DNA from: Epiperipatus broadwayi
Taxonomy: Eukaryota > Onychophora > Udeonychophora > Euonychophora > Peripatidae
Direction of reading: 5' to 3'
Length of the DNA stretch: 64,000 nt
Assembly: GCA_028023455.1 (NCBI GenBank)
Contig: JAQFVV010012405.1
Span: 889,677-953,676 of the forward strand
Under the pieces are notes generated by a model. It saw only the letters and a program-made list of their open reading frames with translations, was not told the origin of the DNA and searched no databases. The number at the start of each line of letters is the position of its first letter. The stretch's first letter is position 1. This document shows positions 37,061 to 47,782 of this stretch, in pieces. Both the position numbers and the translations under genes were made by a program.

Positions 37061-37434
37061 TGTGTTTTACAATATGTCTTAATAGATTTACATAAAATTT
37101 ATGAATATATTTAAATTGCCATAAACCTATAAATAAAATTTCTTTTTATAATAAATAATTAATGACTGATGATACCCATATGTGCAAGCACAGATGTGCT
37201 GTATAAACTAAAATTACATATCAGAATTGTCATATAATAAAAAAATAAGCTATCACTTTTTAATGATACATAAATAATCTGTTTTCACATACATATGTGG
37301 GTACCCATGGAAGTGTGTGCATAACTGATATTTCGATTGTTAAAAAATATACGTATTAAAATATATTTTCACAAGATAATTCCATGTTAAAAATATACAT
37401 AAAATACACATGTATATGCATATAAAAAATTAAA
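37061..37434 (+). repeat. Dispersed repeat R2, unit 2, second part
   Basis: The unit continues with ATAGATTTACATAAAATTT, CATAAACCTATAAATAAAAT and TTAAAAATATACATAAAATA, matching the end of 31305-31765 and then 34008-34340 in order. Confidence 0.65.
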
Positions 37435-38195
37435 AATTTAGCTAAGAAGACTACCATTGAAAAGAGTATGCAAAGGGTGACTCCAATATTTTAAAAAAAA
37501 ATTTATAGCAATTGTAAAGGAAATATATTATGGATTGAAATAGAAAGCTATGTGATTAAAAATAAATGATTGTTTAAGTCATCTAGATTTTGCAGATGAT
37601 GTAATTGTTTTTTTTTTTTGCAAATAATGCTTCAAAACTTCAAGAAGTCTTACAAGAATTATCAGATGAAAGTAAAAAAAGTAGGACTAAAGATAAATGC
37701 TAAGAAGAATAATGTTCAATGGATTTTTTTCAAAAAAAGGGTGATAAAGTTGATAATAATGAATTGGATTAAATTAATAAGTACAAATGCTTTGGTCAAA
37801 TTAAAAACACAATAGTTGATATTAATCATAGAATTAAACTTCAGTGGAGTTGATTTCATAAAAATAACTTAATATTAAAAGAAAATATGTATATATCATT
37901 GAAAAGGAAGGCTTTTAATAAATGTGTTTTTCCAGTTCTTACTTATAGATCTGAGACTTGGATACTTAATGGAGGACATAATACAGTGACTTCAGACCAT
38001 TCAATCATAATATGGAGAAATAAATGTTAGGAATAATAAAAAGGGACTGGAAACAGTATATATGGATGAAAAAAGAAACAAGTATTATTGACATCATAAG
38101 ATTGAAATAAAGCTGGCTTGGATATATCGCCAGAAAAGATAATAGATGGACAGATGAAAGAAAGAGACCTTATGAGAGGTAGATTGATGTCCAGT
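37435..38195 (+). pseudogene. RTE reverse transcriptase fragment, decayed
   Basis: Broken frames read a GDSNIF motif B remnant, SHLDFADDVIVFF-like motif C (frame interrupted), then LQEVLQELSDESKKVGLKIN-like sequence, a decayed INHRIKL near 37830, LTYRSETWILN near 37945, and LGYIARKDNRWTDERKRPYE near 38120-38180. The order is the same as in other RTE copies here. Poly-T expansion at 37609-37618 and many indels disable it. It lacks the 3' tail. Confidence 0.7.
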
Positions 38196-38574
38196 CACTA
38201 GTTCATACATAACAATGTTAATGTCTCATCAAAAAGGCATTTTTTGATTAGTAGTAGTTTAGACAGATTTGTTATTGCTTTCTTTCAGCCTGCAGAATGA
38301 GTCTTATTGATGGCTGCACATCAATGCATTTTGGCTTTGGATTTAATTTCGTTTTTATAATGAAGATCTTGCTTACTAATTAATTTACATCTTTATTAAC
38401 CATTAAAATATTAAATTTAAAAATATGTATTTATAAGTTGGCAAATTAATTTATTTTAATGTTTGTACACTTGGTGTTTATTGAAGACAGAATAAAAAAT
38501 TTGATGCATTTCAAACTTAATGAATTTTTTTTTACTTCAGTAAACTTTCTTTTTCGATAATTTACATGTAGTCT

Positions 38575-38830
38575 GTTTCTATATTCAGCTGTCTTTCTAT
38601 TGCCATCTCTTCTACAAACATATCCAACTCAGTTACATTTCAGTGGCTTTTTTTTTTCATGATTGTTTTGTCCGTCTTTTATTTTACTTTCAATCATTCA
38701 CTGCTATTCCCAATATAGTTTTTATACTTCCTATTTGATCTAAAATTCCTGTATTGCTCTTTTATTAATACCACGTCTCAGATGACCTTAATTAAAAACT
38801 TTTATTTTCAAACCTATAGGCATTTTGTGA
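38575..38830 (-). pseudogene. RTE C-terminal fragment, decayed
   Basis: The minus strand gives a broken version of ETWYLNKRAIQEF, then LKCNxVGYVCRRDGNRKTAE, corresponding to the WTLNRRAIQ and LKWSWAGHIARRDDNRWT segments. It lies opposite to the plus-strand RTE fragment that ends about 380 bp upstream. Confidence 0.55.
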
Positions 38831-40461
38831 GATTTATATCGTTGGCACTATAAAAATACCATAATATTGCTGATAATTTATGAAGAGAAATACTTTAAAA
38901 TTAAAACTACCAAGATATATATATTAAATAAATGTTTTGCTAATTTTTCAGAAGAGAAAACTATTTATTAAAAAACCCTCTTATTATCATATAATTGTTT
39001 CCTTTACTTTTAATCATTGCTTTATTTAAATTTTTTAATTAATCATTTTCCTTTTATAATTGACTTAAATTGTTCCTATTTAACCTTTCCATGATTAAAT
39101 GTTGACTATTTCTGCAATTTTATTAATTATTTTACTCATAATAACTCGGCTGCTCCCTTAATAACGTTATAGCTAGTTCAGATTATCAATTTAAAAACTA
39201 TTTTGATTCTTAATGTTGCTTGCCATCACAACTATTTTTTTAAGACACCCTCTCTACTTGACGCTCTATTATATCTTAAATTTATTACAAATCTTCGAAA
39301 GAAAAAACAAATATAATGGCTAATCACTCAATGCTGGTCATAAATAAGTATCTATATATTCTTAACTACAAATCTGCAATTGAAAGTCTGATGAAAAGTC
39401 CATCCTCCTGCCTTGGTTCTCTTTAGAGGCTGTCAAAGATTTCCTTTACCCTGCAGTGGAATATTTAAAGATTATTTTTGTATAGGGAAGAACTGTATGG
39501 ACATTGGCTTAATGAAAATATTTAGTTAGTCAAATGCATTTTTGGAGAGATTAGCATATATTTTTCACTGTGTAAACAGTTGCATGTTTTGAAATCTAAA
39601 TAGAAGAATTATTTACAAACGTGAGTGTGTCAACATTATTTGATTCTTCCTCTTACATAATAGTGATAATCAGGAGCAGTTTTTTTTTAATTTAGTGCCA
39701 TTTATAATAAGCTTGCATAAATGCATTGGTTACAACATTGGTCCCAAGTTCTAATTATTAAGCCTAGTAATTATTAATTATTCAAGCTTTTGTAAATAGC
39801 ATTAGAATGGAAAGCTGTTTTTGTTTATCACATGATTATGATGCATGAGTAGAGAGGAGAAAATATTAAAAAAATGGAAATTATCACAAAACTATATAAA
39901 GTGTGTTGTGGTTATATTTAAACTTTATGATATTTAAAGTCTAGATCCAGGATTAAATACAGTTTAATTTCTTTTTAATAAAAAATGATCAATAATCATT
40001 TATGTATTTATTGAAAGATAATCAATGTGAATAAATTGGATCTAAAAGTAAGCAGTTACAAAGCAAATTTGTGGAGTGCACATCGTTCTTAGTAAAACAA
40101 TGGGATAAGCATTTGAAGAGTGATTTAGGACTTGTCTAAGTGAAGAGACCTGGTCTTCTCAAAATGCATCTTAGGAATTAGTGTAGTGAATTTTTCAGGA
40201 TTGTGCTACAGATTTGAAGTGTGAGTTGTTTATTATAGATAAAATCAGGAATAGAAAGAGATAAAATGTTAATAGATAAAGATTATTGTGTACCTTATAT
40301 AGAGTATAATAGATAAATATGAAATTTTATTAAATCTAAATTCACATCTAGGATTAAATGGAATGCAATATTTTTAATCTAATAAAAATGATTAATCATG
40401 AATTAGTTGATTTTTATGACTTATGAATACATGTTCCCTAAAATATATGCATTTGTAAAGT
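38831..40461. other. AT-rich DNA without recognisable gene
   Basis: No coding pattern was seen. A short CTTTACCCTGCAGTGGAATA near 39444 faintly recalls the RTE FILQW end but is too short to call. Confidence 0.45.
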
Positions 40462-40468
40462 GAATTTG

Positions 40469-40499
<31 letters not shown>

Positions 40500-40517
40500 G
40501 CATATGAAATACTCACA

Positions 40518-40559
<42 letters not shown>

Positions 40560-40571
40560 TGTGAGTATTTC
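40462..40571. repeat. TA microsatellite and perfect 66-bp palindrome
   Basis: A (TA)n run at about 40470-40499 is followed by GAAATACTCACATGTGCA, (TA)15, and the exact complement TGCACATGTGAGTATTTC (40506-40571). Both 18-bp arms match perfectly. The sequence could extrude as a cruciform. Confidence 0.9.
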
Positions 40572-40700
40572 AAAGTGCTAGATAAAATCCTCTAATCTCA
40601 AAGAAATTCACATTGTGAGCTATAGAGCTGTAACGTTTGTTATTCTAATTATGATTATTTAGTACCAAATAATTGTTTGTACATATATATATATATAATT

Positions 40701-40791
40701 ATTAGAAACCAGTCAATACTTAGACAATCCCAATATACATAATAATTAACCATCTCAAACTATTGTTATGGCAACCTCCTTTTAACAATAA
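40701..40791 (+). mobile_element. Half of a palindromic MITE (family M1)
   Basis: ATTAGAAACCAGTCAATACT through TATGGCAACCTCCTTTTAAC matches the left half of 51263-51463 and the core of 59033-59589. The right half is missing. A 2-kb inverted-repeat element begins 16 bp later. Confidence 0.6.
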
Positions 40792-40806
40792 TGTGTATAT
40801 ATATAA

Positions 40807-42852
40807 ATTGGTTCTAGTAAACTATTAAATGTGCAGCCTTTGGTGGCACTGTTTCTGTGTAAAAACACAGAATTATACCGCTTTCGCGGCCGAACCTACG
40901 GCTAATATACGAGTGATCATTAATATACAAGTAGATCATATGTAGTGGTTATAATACACGGCCAATTCTTCCGTGTTCAATAACACTACATCTACTAACA
41001 ATACTATGATCGTATAGTTTGCCGTTGATTTCATTGCAGATTGAATTCCTACGCATATTGACAGAATTTGTATTGTCACTAGAATTTAAGATGAGAGTGT
41101 GAGCATTGTCATCTTTTTCAAGTGTTTATTTGTTGATGTTTATGATTTTCTGTATTTCCCAACTGAAAGATTTTTGCGTACTAATAATTTTCAGTGTATT
41201 ATTGATATTTGTCAAAAAATTTTTGGGGGGCTAATTTTGGCTTTTTGGGGGATCAAAAAAGACAAAATAAAATTTCTCAAGCTCTCTGGCAGATGATTGG
41301 AGTTGTTTGTGGAAAAATACCATTTCTGTCGTGACTCGACGAGAGTTGAAAAAGAAGAACAAAATGTCTACCACGTTATTATATTTGTGGGATGTCCCAA
41401 ACAGAGAAAGTGAGGCAGTTGCATTTTTGCAAGCCCAAAACATCCTGCCATTTGTTACAATTGATTTAGTTCAGTCATATGTGGTTAATAAATTTATTTT
41501 CTGGAAAGAATTTGTGTTTTGTTTGCGATTATTTTTATCTGTAAATCATGTAATTAACACCCAGAATGACAGTGTTAAAAAGGGGCGGCGTAGTTTGTTG
41601 GACATCTCTTGATTGATTGATTTTTTTTTTTAAAAAAAAATACTTTTTTTTTTGACATACCTATTTGTTCCGTTTAGAAGCAAAAAGAGGTTTTTTGTTG
41701 TTGTTGTTTTAAATCAATAAACAGCACATTAAGTAGATTTTAAAAATGAACCCGAGCTTAATTTTTGTTGTTAAAAAAGAATCAAAATACCGGACGTTTT
41801 ATTTGTTATGAAAACAAAAAATCTTTAACAAACTTGTACGACTCTTAAAAAAGATAAATAAATAAATCCTACAGAATGTAACAAAACCAGTTAACATACA
41901 TATTTTTTGTGTTAAAAAAACAATACCGCGATTGACTTTTTGGTTTTTGTTTTGAACGTTTTATTTGTTATTATTAAAAAACGGAAAAAAATCAAAACCC
42001 GCCGCCACAAAAAAAAAACACGTATTTATAAATCTAAGAGAAAAAAGAAGTCCCATTTTATTTATTATTATTAAAAAAAACAAAAAAAATCAAAATCCCA
42101 TTTTATTTGTTATTATTAAAAAAAAAAAAATCAAAACACACCGTCCAAAAAAAACCCCCCGTATTTATAAATGAAAGATAAAATACCAAACAATTCTTTT
42201 CGTTTATAAGCAAATACGGACATCTGAGGCGGAGTTTGTCGGACAGGTTTGAATTTTTTGTTGTTAAATCAATCAACAGCAAACCCCCTCATTTTTAACA
42301 TAATTCAAAAAGAAAGTGTCGATTCTAATTTTAAATAACAACAACAACAACAACAAAAAAGAAAGTCGTATGTAAAGCAAATTGTGTATATTTGAGATAT
42401 TCCAAAAAAAGTTAAAACTGTCCCTTATTACTTTGAAATGTATCGAATCCAAAACAAAAAAAATAAAAGACATCTGTAAAAAAGAAACAGTAGATTTAGA
42501 ATGGAAATCCCCCCCCCCCAATAAAGGCGTATGTCAAAAATTATGTACTTTTGAGATCCAAAAAACAGGTCAAAGTCTCCTTTATAGTTTTAAATTTATC
42601 AAATGAAAACCAAAAAAATAATTATGTCCAAATCAAACAACAACAATATATTAAAAAAAAAAAAAAATAGTTATGTCCAAAACAAACAACAACAATATAT
42701 TAATTATTAAAAAAAAAAAATTACAGCCATATGTCAAAATACGATCTATTAGATAAAAAAAATCTAGCGGCCCGGTAATGTTATAACGCTCTGTTTTTAA
42801 CTAGAAACAGTGCCACCAAAGGCTGCACAGTTAATAGTTTACTAGAACCAAT
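40807..42852. mobile_element. Unclassified 2.05-kb element with 50-bp terminal inverted repeats
   Basis: The left end (40807-40856) begins ATTGGTTCTAGTAAACTATT and contains GCAGCCTTTGGTGGCACTGT. The right end (42803-42852) is its complement with one mismatch in 50. Both ends abut TA-repeats, so the target duplication cannot be defined. The interior is A-rich but has CpG-containing GC islands unlike its surroundings, and diverged tandem blocks (TTTATTTGTTATTATTAAAA) at 41955-42175. It is probably a DNA transposon derivative. Superfamily unknown. Confidence 0.75.
41364..41612 (+). CDS. Hypothetical 82-codon frame inside the inverted-repeat element
   Basis: The frame begins MSTTLLYLWDVPNRESEAVA and continues FLQAQNILPF; an in-frame ATG also lies at 41307. 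The first 30 residues faintly recall the start of ISXO2/Merlin-type transposases (a helix with FL...G/N-L-LP), but the cysteine pairs and DDE residues expected after it are absent and the rest is Phe/Val-rich. Codon content is less A/T-biased than the surroundings. It could be a decayed transposase start or chance. No other frame in the element looks coding. Confidence 0.25.
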   Translation: MSTTLLYLWDVPNRESEAVAFLQAQNILPFVTIDLVQSYVVNKFIFWKEFVFCLRLFLSVNHVINTQNDSVKKGRRSLLDIS

Positions 42853-44680
42853 ATATATATATATATATCATTGCAGATATCATCCTACTTATTTAATAAT
42901 ATTTAAGTTTCCTACTTATTTAATAATATAACAAAATTTATGCTTACATTCTTGAACATAGGATATAACATTTAATTTCTTGTCTATGTGATTTCTTTTG
43001 ATAAAATATTATAAACTTCAATAGTTAATATAATTAGTTTCTTTTTTTTTTAACAATGGCAGTTTTTTTTAAATTCTCTAATACTTTGCTTAATTTGTAT
43101 ATCTTAGTTATTTGAATATTTTTATGTTTTACTTAGAATTAAAAATTATATTATATTAGTGGTAAAAAATAAACAAATTGTGATCTTGGGTTTGAGCCAT
43201 GAAAATGGCAGTCTGAACTGTAATTTAACAAATATCTCAAACCCATTTCTCTACTATTACACTAAACTGCATAGAACAGCTGTCTAAATTACATTGAGCA
43301 AGGTTCACATATAGCATTTCTTGGTAAATCATCATAGTTTTCCTTATCAGGTTCATAATCATTATGGTGCTGAACTTGATTTAAATTTTATTTTTTTAAT
43401 ACTTTCATAAACTGCTATTTGTATAATCATATTTTATGAATGACTAAAAATAATTTTCCAATGCAGATTCTAACTTCTAGTTAACTCCGTTGTCTTTTGG
43501 GAGAGAAGTTGACATACAACATACATTTAAGTTAAATCCATGCTGATTATATAAAAAATCACTTACAATTAATAAAAAATATTGTTATGAGCAAAATAAT
43601 TTTATCATCATAAGGTATCAGACTAAAAATATTCTTTATTACTGCTCATTTGAATCACAATGACCATGCAGTGGATGGTATTAATATACATAATAACAGA
43701 AAAAATAATGAAACAGAATTGTAAAAACATAATTATTTCCTAAAATCTTAATAAAAATATTTGTAGTAGTATTTGTCTGTAGTATTAATAATATTAATAA
43801 AACATCACATGAATTCTGTTTACATTGGATATATATGCTTTCAGAAACATGTCTCTATCATGTGAAAACTAAGTGGAAAGATTGGTTTATATAATAGCAC
43901 TTTCATAGAGGATCCATTGATTGCTCAGAATTACAAATGATGTTTTTGGAGTGAATTTATCCTCAAAGTAATAATAAAAATAGCAGTAATAATAGTAGAA
44001 ATACCAACAGCCATATCCTATGACAATCATATTTTTACTCATAAGTCTTCAAATAACAATTATCTTTAGTCTATTCTATAATCATTGATTGTAAACTTTG
44101 AGTAATGAATGGGCATCAGATTGTATAATGCTATAATATCCTCAAATGTGATTTCTGGATTTTAAGCTTTATCAGAACTAAGATTTAAAGAATATTACAG
44201 CACTATACCAATGATATGTATTGATCATTCAAACTTACAATAGATGGGTCTAGAATGTAGTAAAAACATAATAAAAATAGTTTGATAGCAGCAGAAATTA
44301 CAGTGCCATCTATTGCACATACATGCATAGAAAATGAAAAATACAGCTGAATTTTTATACATTTATCTTTTAAATATTGCTGTTCAACTGTAGGTCTGTC
44401 TAAAATATTAGCAAATGTAACAATTTGGTTAATTAATCAGAGTTTGCAATAAAAATATTATTATAATTCCATTTTTTGTATTATTTTTCCCTATATATAT
44501 ATATATATTATTAGCACTTAGAAGCATTTCTGATTGATGATTAAATTGTTTAAAATCTTTCTTAAGCATCAAAATTAACCTACTAGTTGCTGAAATATAA
44601 AGTAATGTAGAAACACTTTATTTTATGCACCCAAAGTTGTGTGTATATATTAATATTTACTATAATGTTTTTAGTAAGTA
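42853..44680. other. AT-rich DNA without recognisable gene
   Basis: No repeat boundary or coding signature was identified. ACAGTGCCATCTATTGCACA near 44301 resembles the AGTGCCATCT motif found at other repeat ends. Confidence 0.5.
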
Positions 44681-45199
44681 TTATATAATGAGCGTGCCAA
44701 TAGTTTTAACAAGCTTTTCAGAATATTCTTATCCTCAGACCAGTTTATAGCTCTGGATTTTGTCAGTGAGGTACTAGGATATTCAAGCATTAGATTTAAA
44801 ATACCAGATCAAGCCCAGCACTTTATCTAATATTTAATTATTAAGTAGAAAAATCTGAAATTCTCAGACATCCATATGTCTTCAAATCCAGCTTTCTAAC
44901 TTAAATAGCCATATGGGACTGAACTAAATTCATGTACACTTTATATTAATAGCTTTATATAAAATCATCAAAGGCTATTTAAGTTAGATAGCTGTATTTA
45001 AAGACATGTAAATGTCTGAAAATTTCAGATTGTCTACTTAATAGTTAAACATTAGATAAAGTGCTGGGCTTGACCTGGTATTTTAAATCTCATATTTGGA
45101 TATCCTAGTGCCTCACTGATGAAAGCCAGATCTAGAAATCGGTCTGAGGATAAGATTCTGAAAAGCTTGTTAAGAGCTATTGGCATGTTCATTATATAA
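44681..45199. mobile_element. 519-bp fold-back element with hammerhead-like arms
   Basis: Arms 44681-44910 and 44973-45199 are inverted copies with a 62-bp loop, sharing for example TTATATAATG at the ends, AGCCCAGCACTTTATCTAAT and TCTAACTTAAATAGCC. The right arm contains an intact hammerhead-like core. At the matching place the left arm, read on the minus strand, has CTGACAA and ATAAAC, so its core is broken. Confidence 0.8.
45111..45149 (+). ncRNA. Hammerhead ribozyme-like motif 2
   Basis: CCTCA (45111-45115) pairs perfectly with TGAGG (45145-45149) as stem I. The core is CTGATGA (45116-45122), GAAA is at 45135-45138, and the minimal stem III leads to cleavage triplet GTC (45142-45144). Stem II (AAGCCAGATCTA) is weak, with A opposite A at its base as in motif 1. 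All invariant core bases are present. Activity is inferred only. Confidence 0.6.
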
Positions 45200-46099
45200 C
45201 ATTTGTAATAGAAGCTTATTAAATTAAGTCACATGATATATGACTTGATTTCCTTGCAATTATTTTTAATAAATAGTATGTTCAAAATTAAATAAAAAGT
45301 ATTAAGTAACTCATATAAAAAATAACAGTTTTGTAGCCATAAAAATGTAGAGGAACTCCTCATAATTTAGTCTAAATGTTAGAAGTTATAAAAATTTAGG
45401 GAGCCGGATTTATAGTGTGTGTCTTTATCCAGTTTTTAAGCTTTATAAAAGTCACACACATATATAAAACAAATGAGTCATATTTGTGATTTAACACTTT
45501 GTTTGAATAATATTAATTTTAAAATAATATAGGAATGCCATATTTTGAATGATAATTTTGTTAATAAAAATATTTTTTTTAATTAATCGGTTTGTTTTTT
45601 AATCTATAAAGATTTTATAACATTCTTAATCTGTTTATGATAATATTGCTAGAATAAAATTAGTATCCTTAAACTATGTGTTTATTCTGCTGGTTCTATT
45701 TTTTTTCAATGACACCCAAATACATTTTAATAAAGCAAATATATTTCACATAAATAATTATGAAAAATATATAAAATATGTTTTATATCATTTGTTATAA
45801 TGTAACTTCAAAATAAATTATATTCTTTAATTTAATTCTTTATTTAAAAAAAAAGATAGAGTATTAAAATGCTTAATTCCTTAGTAGGTCATGTGGCATT
45901 AGACAGCAGAAATTTTATTGAGTTTTGATCCAGGAACTCTTAGTTCTCAGTATGTAGTATATTGCAAGTTGATTAGATAAATATAAACCCTATAATGATT
46001 TTAACCTATAGTTTATATTTTGAAGTATTATAAATGTATCATTTTTTGATATAAATAATTAGCCATATTGAACAAATTAAATAGTTTTATAGATAAAAC
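45200..46099. other. AT-rich DNA without recognisable gene
   Basis: No gene was seen. A small hairpin (GTGTGTGTCTTTAT and ATAAAAGTCACACAC) lies at 45415-45462. Confidence 0.5.
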
Positions 46100-46110
46100 A
46101 CATTTATAAT

Positions 46111-46350
46111 CATCATCATCATCAACCATTATCAATCCACTGCAGGATGAAGGCCTCTCCAAGTTTAATCCATCTCCGATCTTTAGCTTCTCTTCTCCAC
46201 ATCACTCCTGCACACTTTATTTCATCCATCCATCTCACATGTAGTCTCTTTCTGGGTCTTTTATAATCTCTTGGAATCCAGTTTAAGATTTCAATTGTCC
46301 ATATATTATTATCTCTTCTAGAAATATGTCCAGCCCAACTCCACTTCAAT
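46111..46350 (-). pseudogene. 5'-truncated RTE LINE with perfect 11-bp target duplication
   Basis: The minus strand reads LKWSWAGHISRRDNNIWTIE, then PRKRLHVRWMDEIKCAG and WIKLGEAFILQWIDNG, and ends in a (TGA)n-type tail. ACATTTATAAT flanks it at 46100-46110 and 46351-46361. The intact duplication and mostly open 80-codon frame mark a fairly recent insertion of only the last 240 bp of the element. Related copies lie at 13214 and 15492. Confidence 0.9.
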
Positions 46351-46361
46351 ACATTTATAAT

Positions 46362-47735
46362 ATAAAGCATTTATTATCTGCATTAGGACAGTTGACATTT
46401 GTGCACATTTATAAATCTTTAGTTTTTTAATTAATTACTCTACTACCATAGTGAACCCTACAAAGCTATAAATTAGTTTATATGAATATCATTTGACTAA
46501 AAATAATGCAACTGATATATGCATATATCAAAGATGTGCATACTTTATATATAAGTACACATAAATTAAAAGCAAAGTACATGGGTATTGAACTAATATT
46601 TCAGCATATAAATATTGAAGTCACAAAAAAGTTGTGTCTTAATTAAAATGATTTGATAATCATAAATCAAATCAGAAAAAAACAATTAATAAAAAAATGA
46701 GTGAAAAGCATTTGCTAAATATATTATTTAAATGATTCTTGCTAAGAACTAAATTTGCCTTAATATCTTTAAAGATTTTTAATAGTAGTATAATAAGCAT
46801 ATAAGATATTTAAGAGTAATTACAGCTGTATTTCAAACTAAGCATAAAATATGAAAGATAACACAGAAAGTCTATGGCAAGATGATTTTTAAATCAATGC
46901 GAGTTTTACACCACATATTATAAATAAATTGAGACCATTGCTAGAATAGTTCAAAGCACTACTTGTATTTATAAACACAAAGTCTGAATCAAGCAAGTAT
47001 AAATAAAATGAACAGTTTATCTATTAAGTTGAAAATTGATAAGTATATTGATTTCCAGACTATTCTAAAAAGCATGAATTTAAAATAGCTTAAGTCTTAA
47101 AAGCTAATAAATAAACATATTTCAAAGTTCCTTACACAATTTATGGTTTGGAAAATTTCAAAGTGTAAATTGTACTTTGTATATAAAACATAAAATATGA
47201 TGTCCATTAGTTTTTAAAATCTAAGCTTATTTAAATTTATGCTTGTTTTTAGAGTAGTCTATAAATTAATATACTTACCAATTTGTAACCTAATAGGTAA
47301 GAGACTTCATTTTATCTGAATTGCTTGATTCAAATTTTGTGATTTTAAATACTAGTTACACCATTGAAATATTCAAGCATTGGTTTATATTCATTTACTA
47401 TATTTGAGTTTCATTTACCATTATGCATTCATTGTTTTATATACTGTATATATTTATGCAAATACACATTTTACAAAAATTATATTGTTTAATGATAGAC
47501 TTTGTATAACATTTTTCCAAATGTGCATAAATTTCAATGCCAAAGTAAAGTAAGTGCATATATATATATATTATACTGGTAAAAATGCATAAAAGTGCTT
47601 TTACCAACCTTATGTAATGGTAAAATTTTAATAATTCAGATTTGAACCCTAACCAATAATATATATATATATATTAGAAACGTTTTGCATAAACACTTGA
47701 GAGTCAGTGTTTTAGATCTAGTTTCTATACTCTAT
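46362..47735. other. AT-rich DNA without recognisable gene
   Basis: TA microsatellites are near 47557-47570 and 47656-47673. No coding pattern was seen. Confidence 0.5.
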
Positions 47736-47782
47736 CTCCCACTGAGGATAGCAAACCAGCTTGAAATCAGCTGATCTGGGAG
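47736..47782 (+). ncRNA. Hammerhead ribozyme candidate 3 (best formed)
   Basis: Stem I is CTCCCA (47736-47741) with TGGGAG (47777-47782), six perfect pairs. The core is CTGAGGA (47742-47748). Stem II is AGC/GCT (47750-47752 with 47759-47761) around AAACCA. GAAA is at 47763-47766. Stem III is ATC/GAT (47766-47768 with 47773-47775) closed by AGCT. The cleavage site follows C at 47776 (ATC triplet). Every invariant core position of a type I hammerhead is satisfied and stem III is long enough to form as a monomer. No inverted partner was seen nearby. Confidence 0.7.

Noticed and set aside
41955-42175. Coding interpretation of the KKKxK-rich frame
   Set aside because: The repeated blocks are low-complexity A-rich DNA; the frame is a by-product.
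41231-42606. Other short open frames inside the inverted-repeat element
   Set aside because: Lys/Asn/Phe-rich frames from A-rich tandem blocks; no motif.
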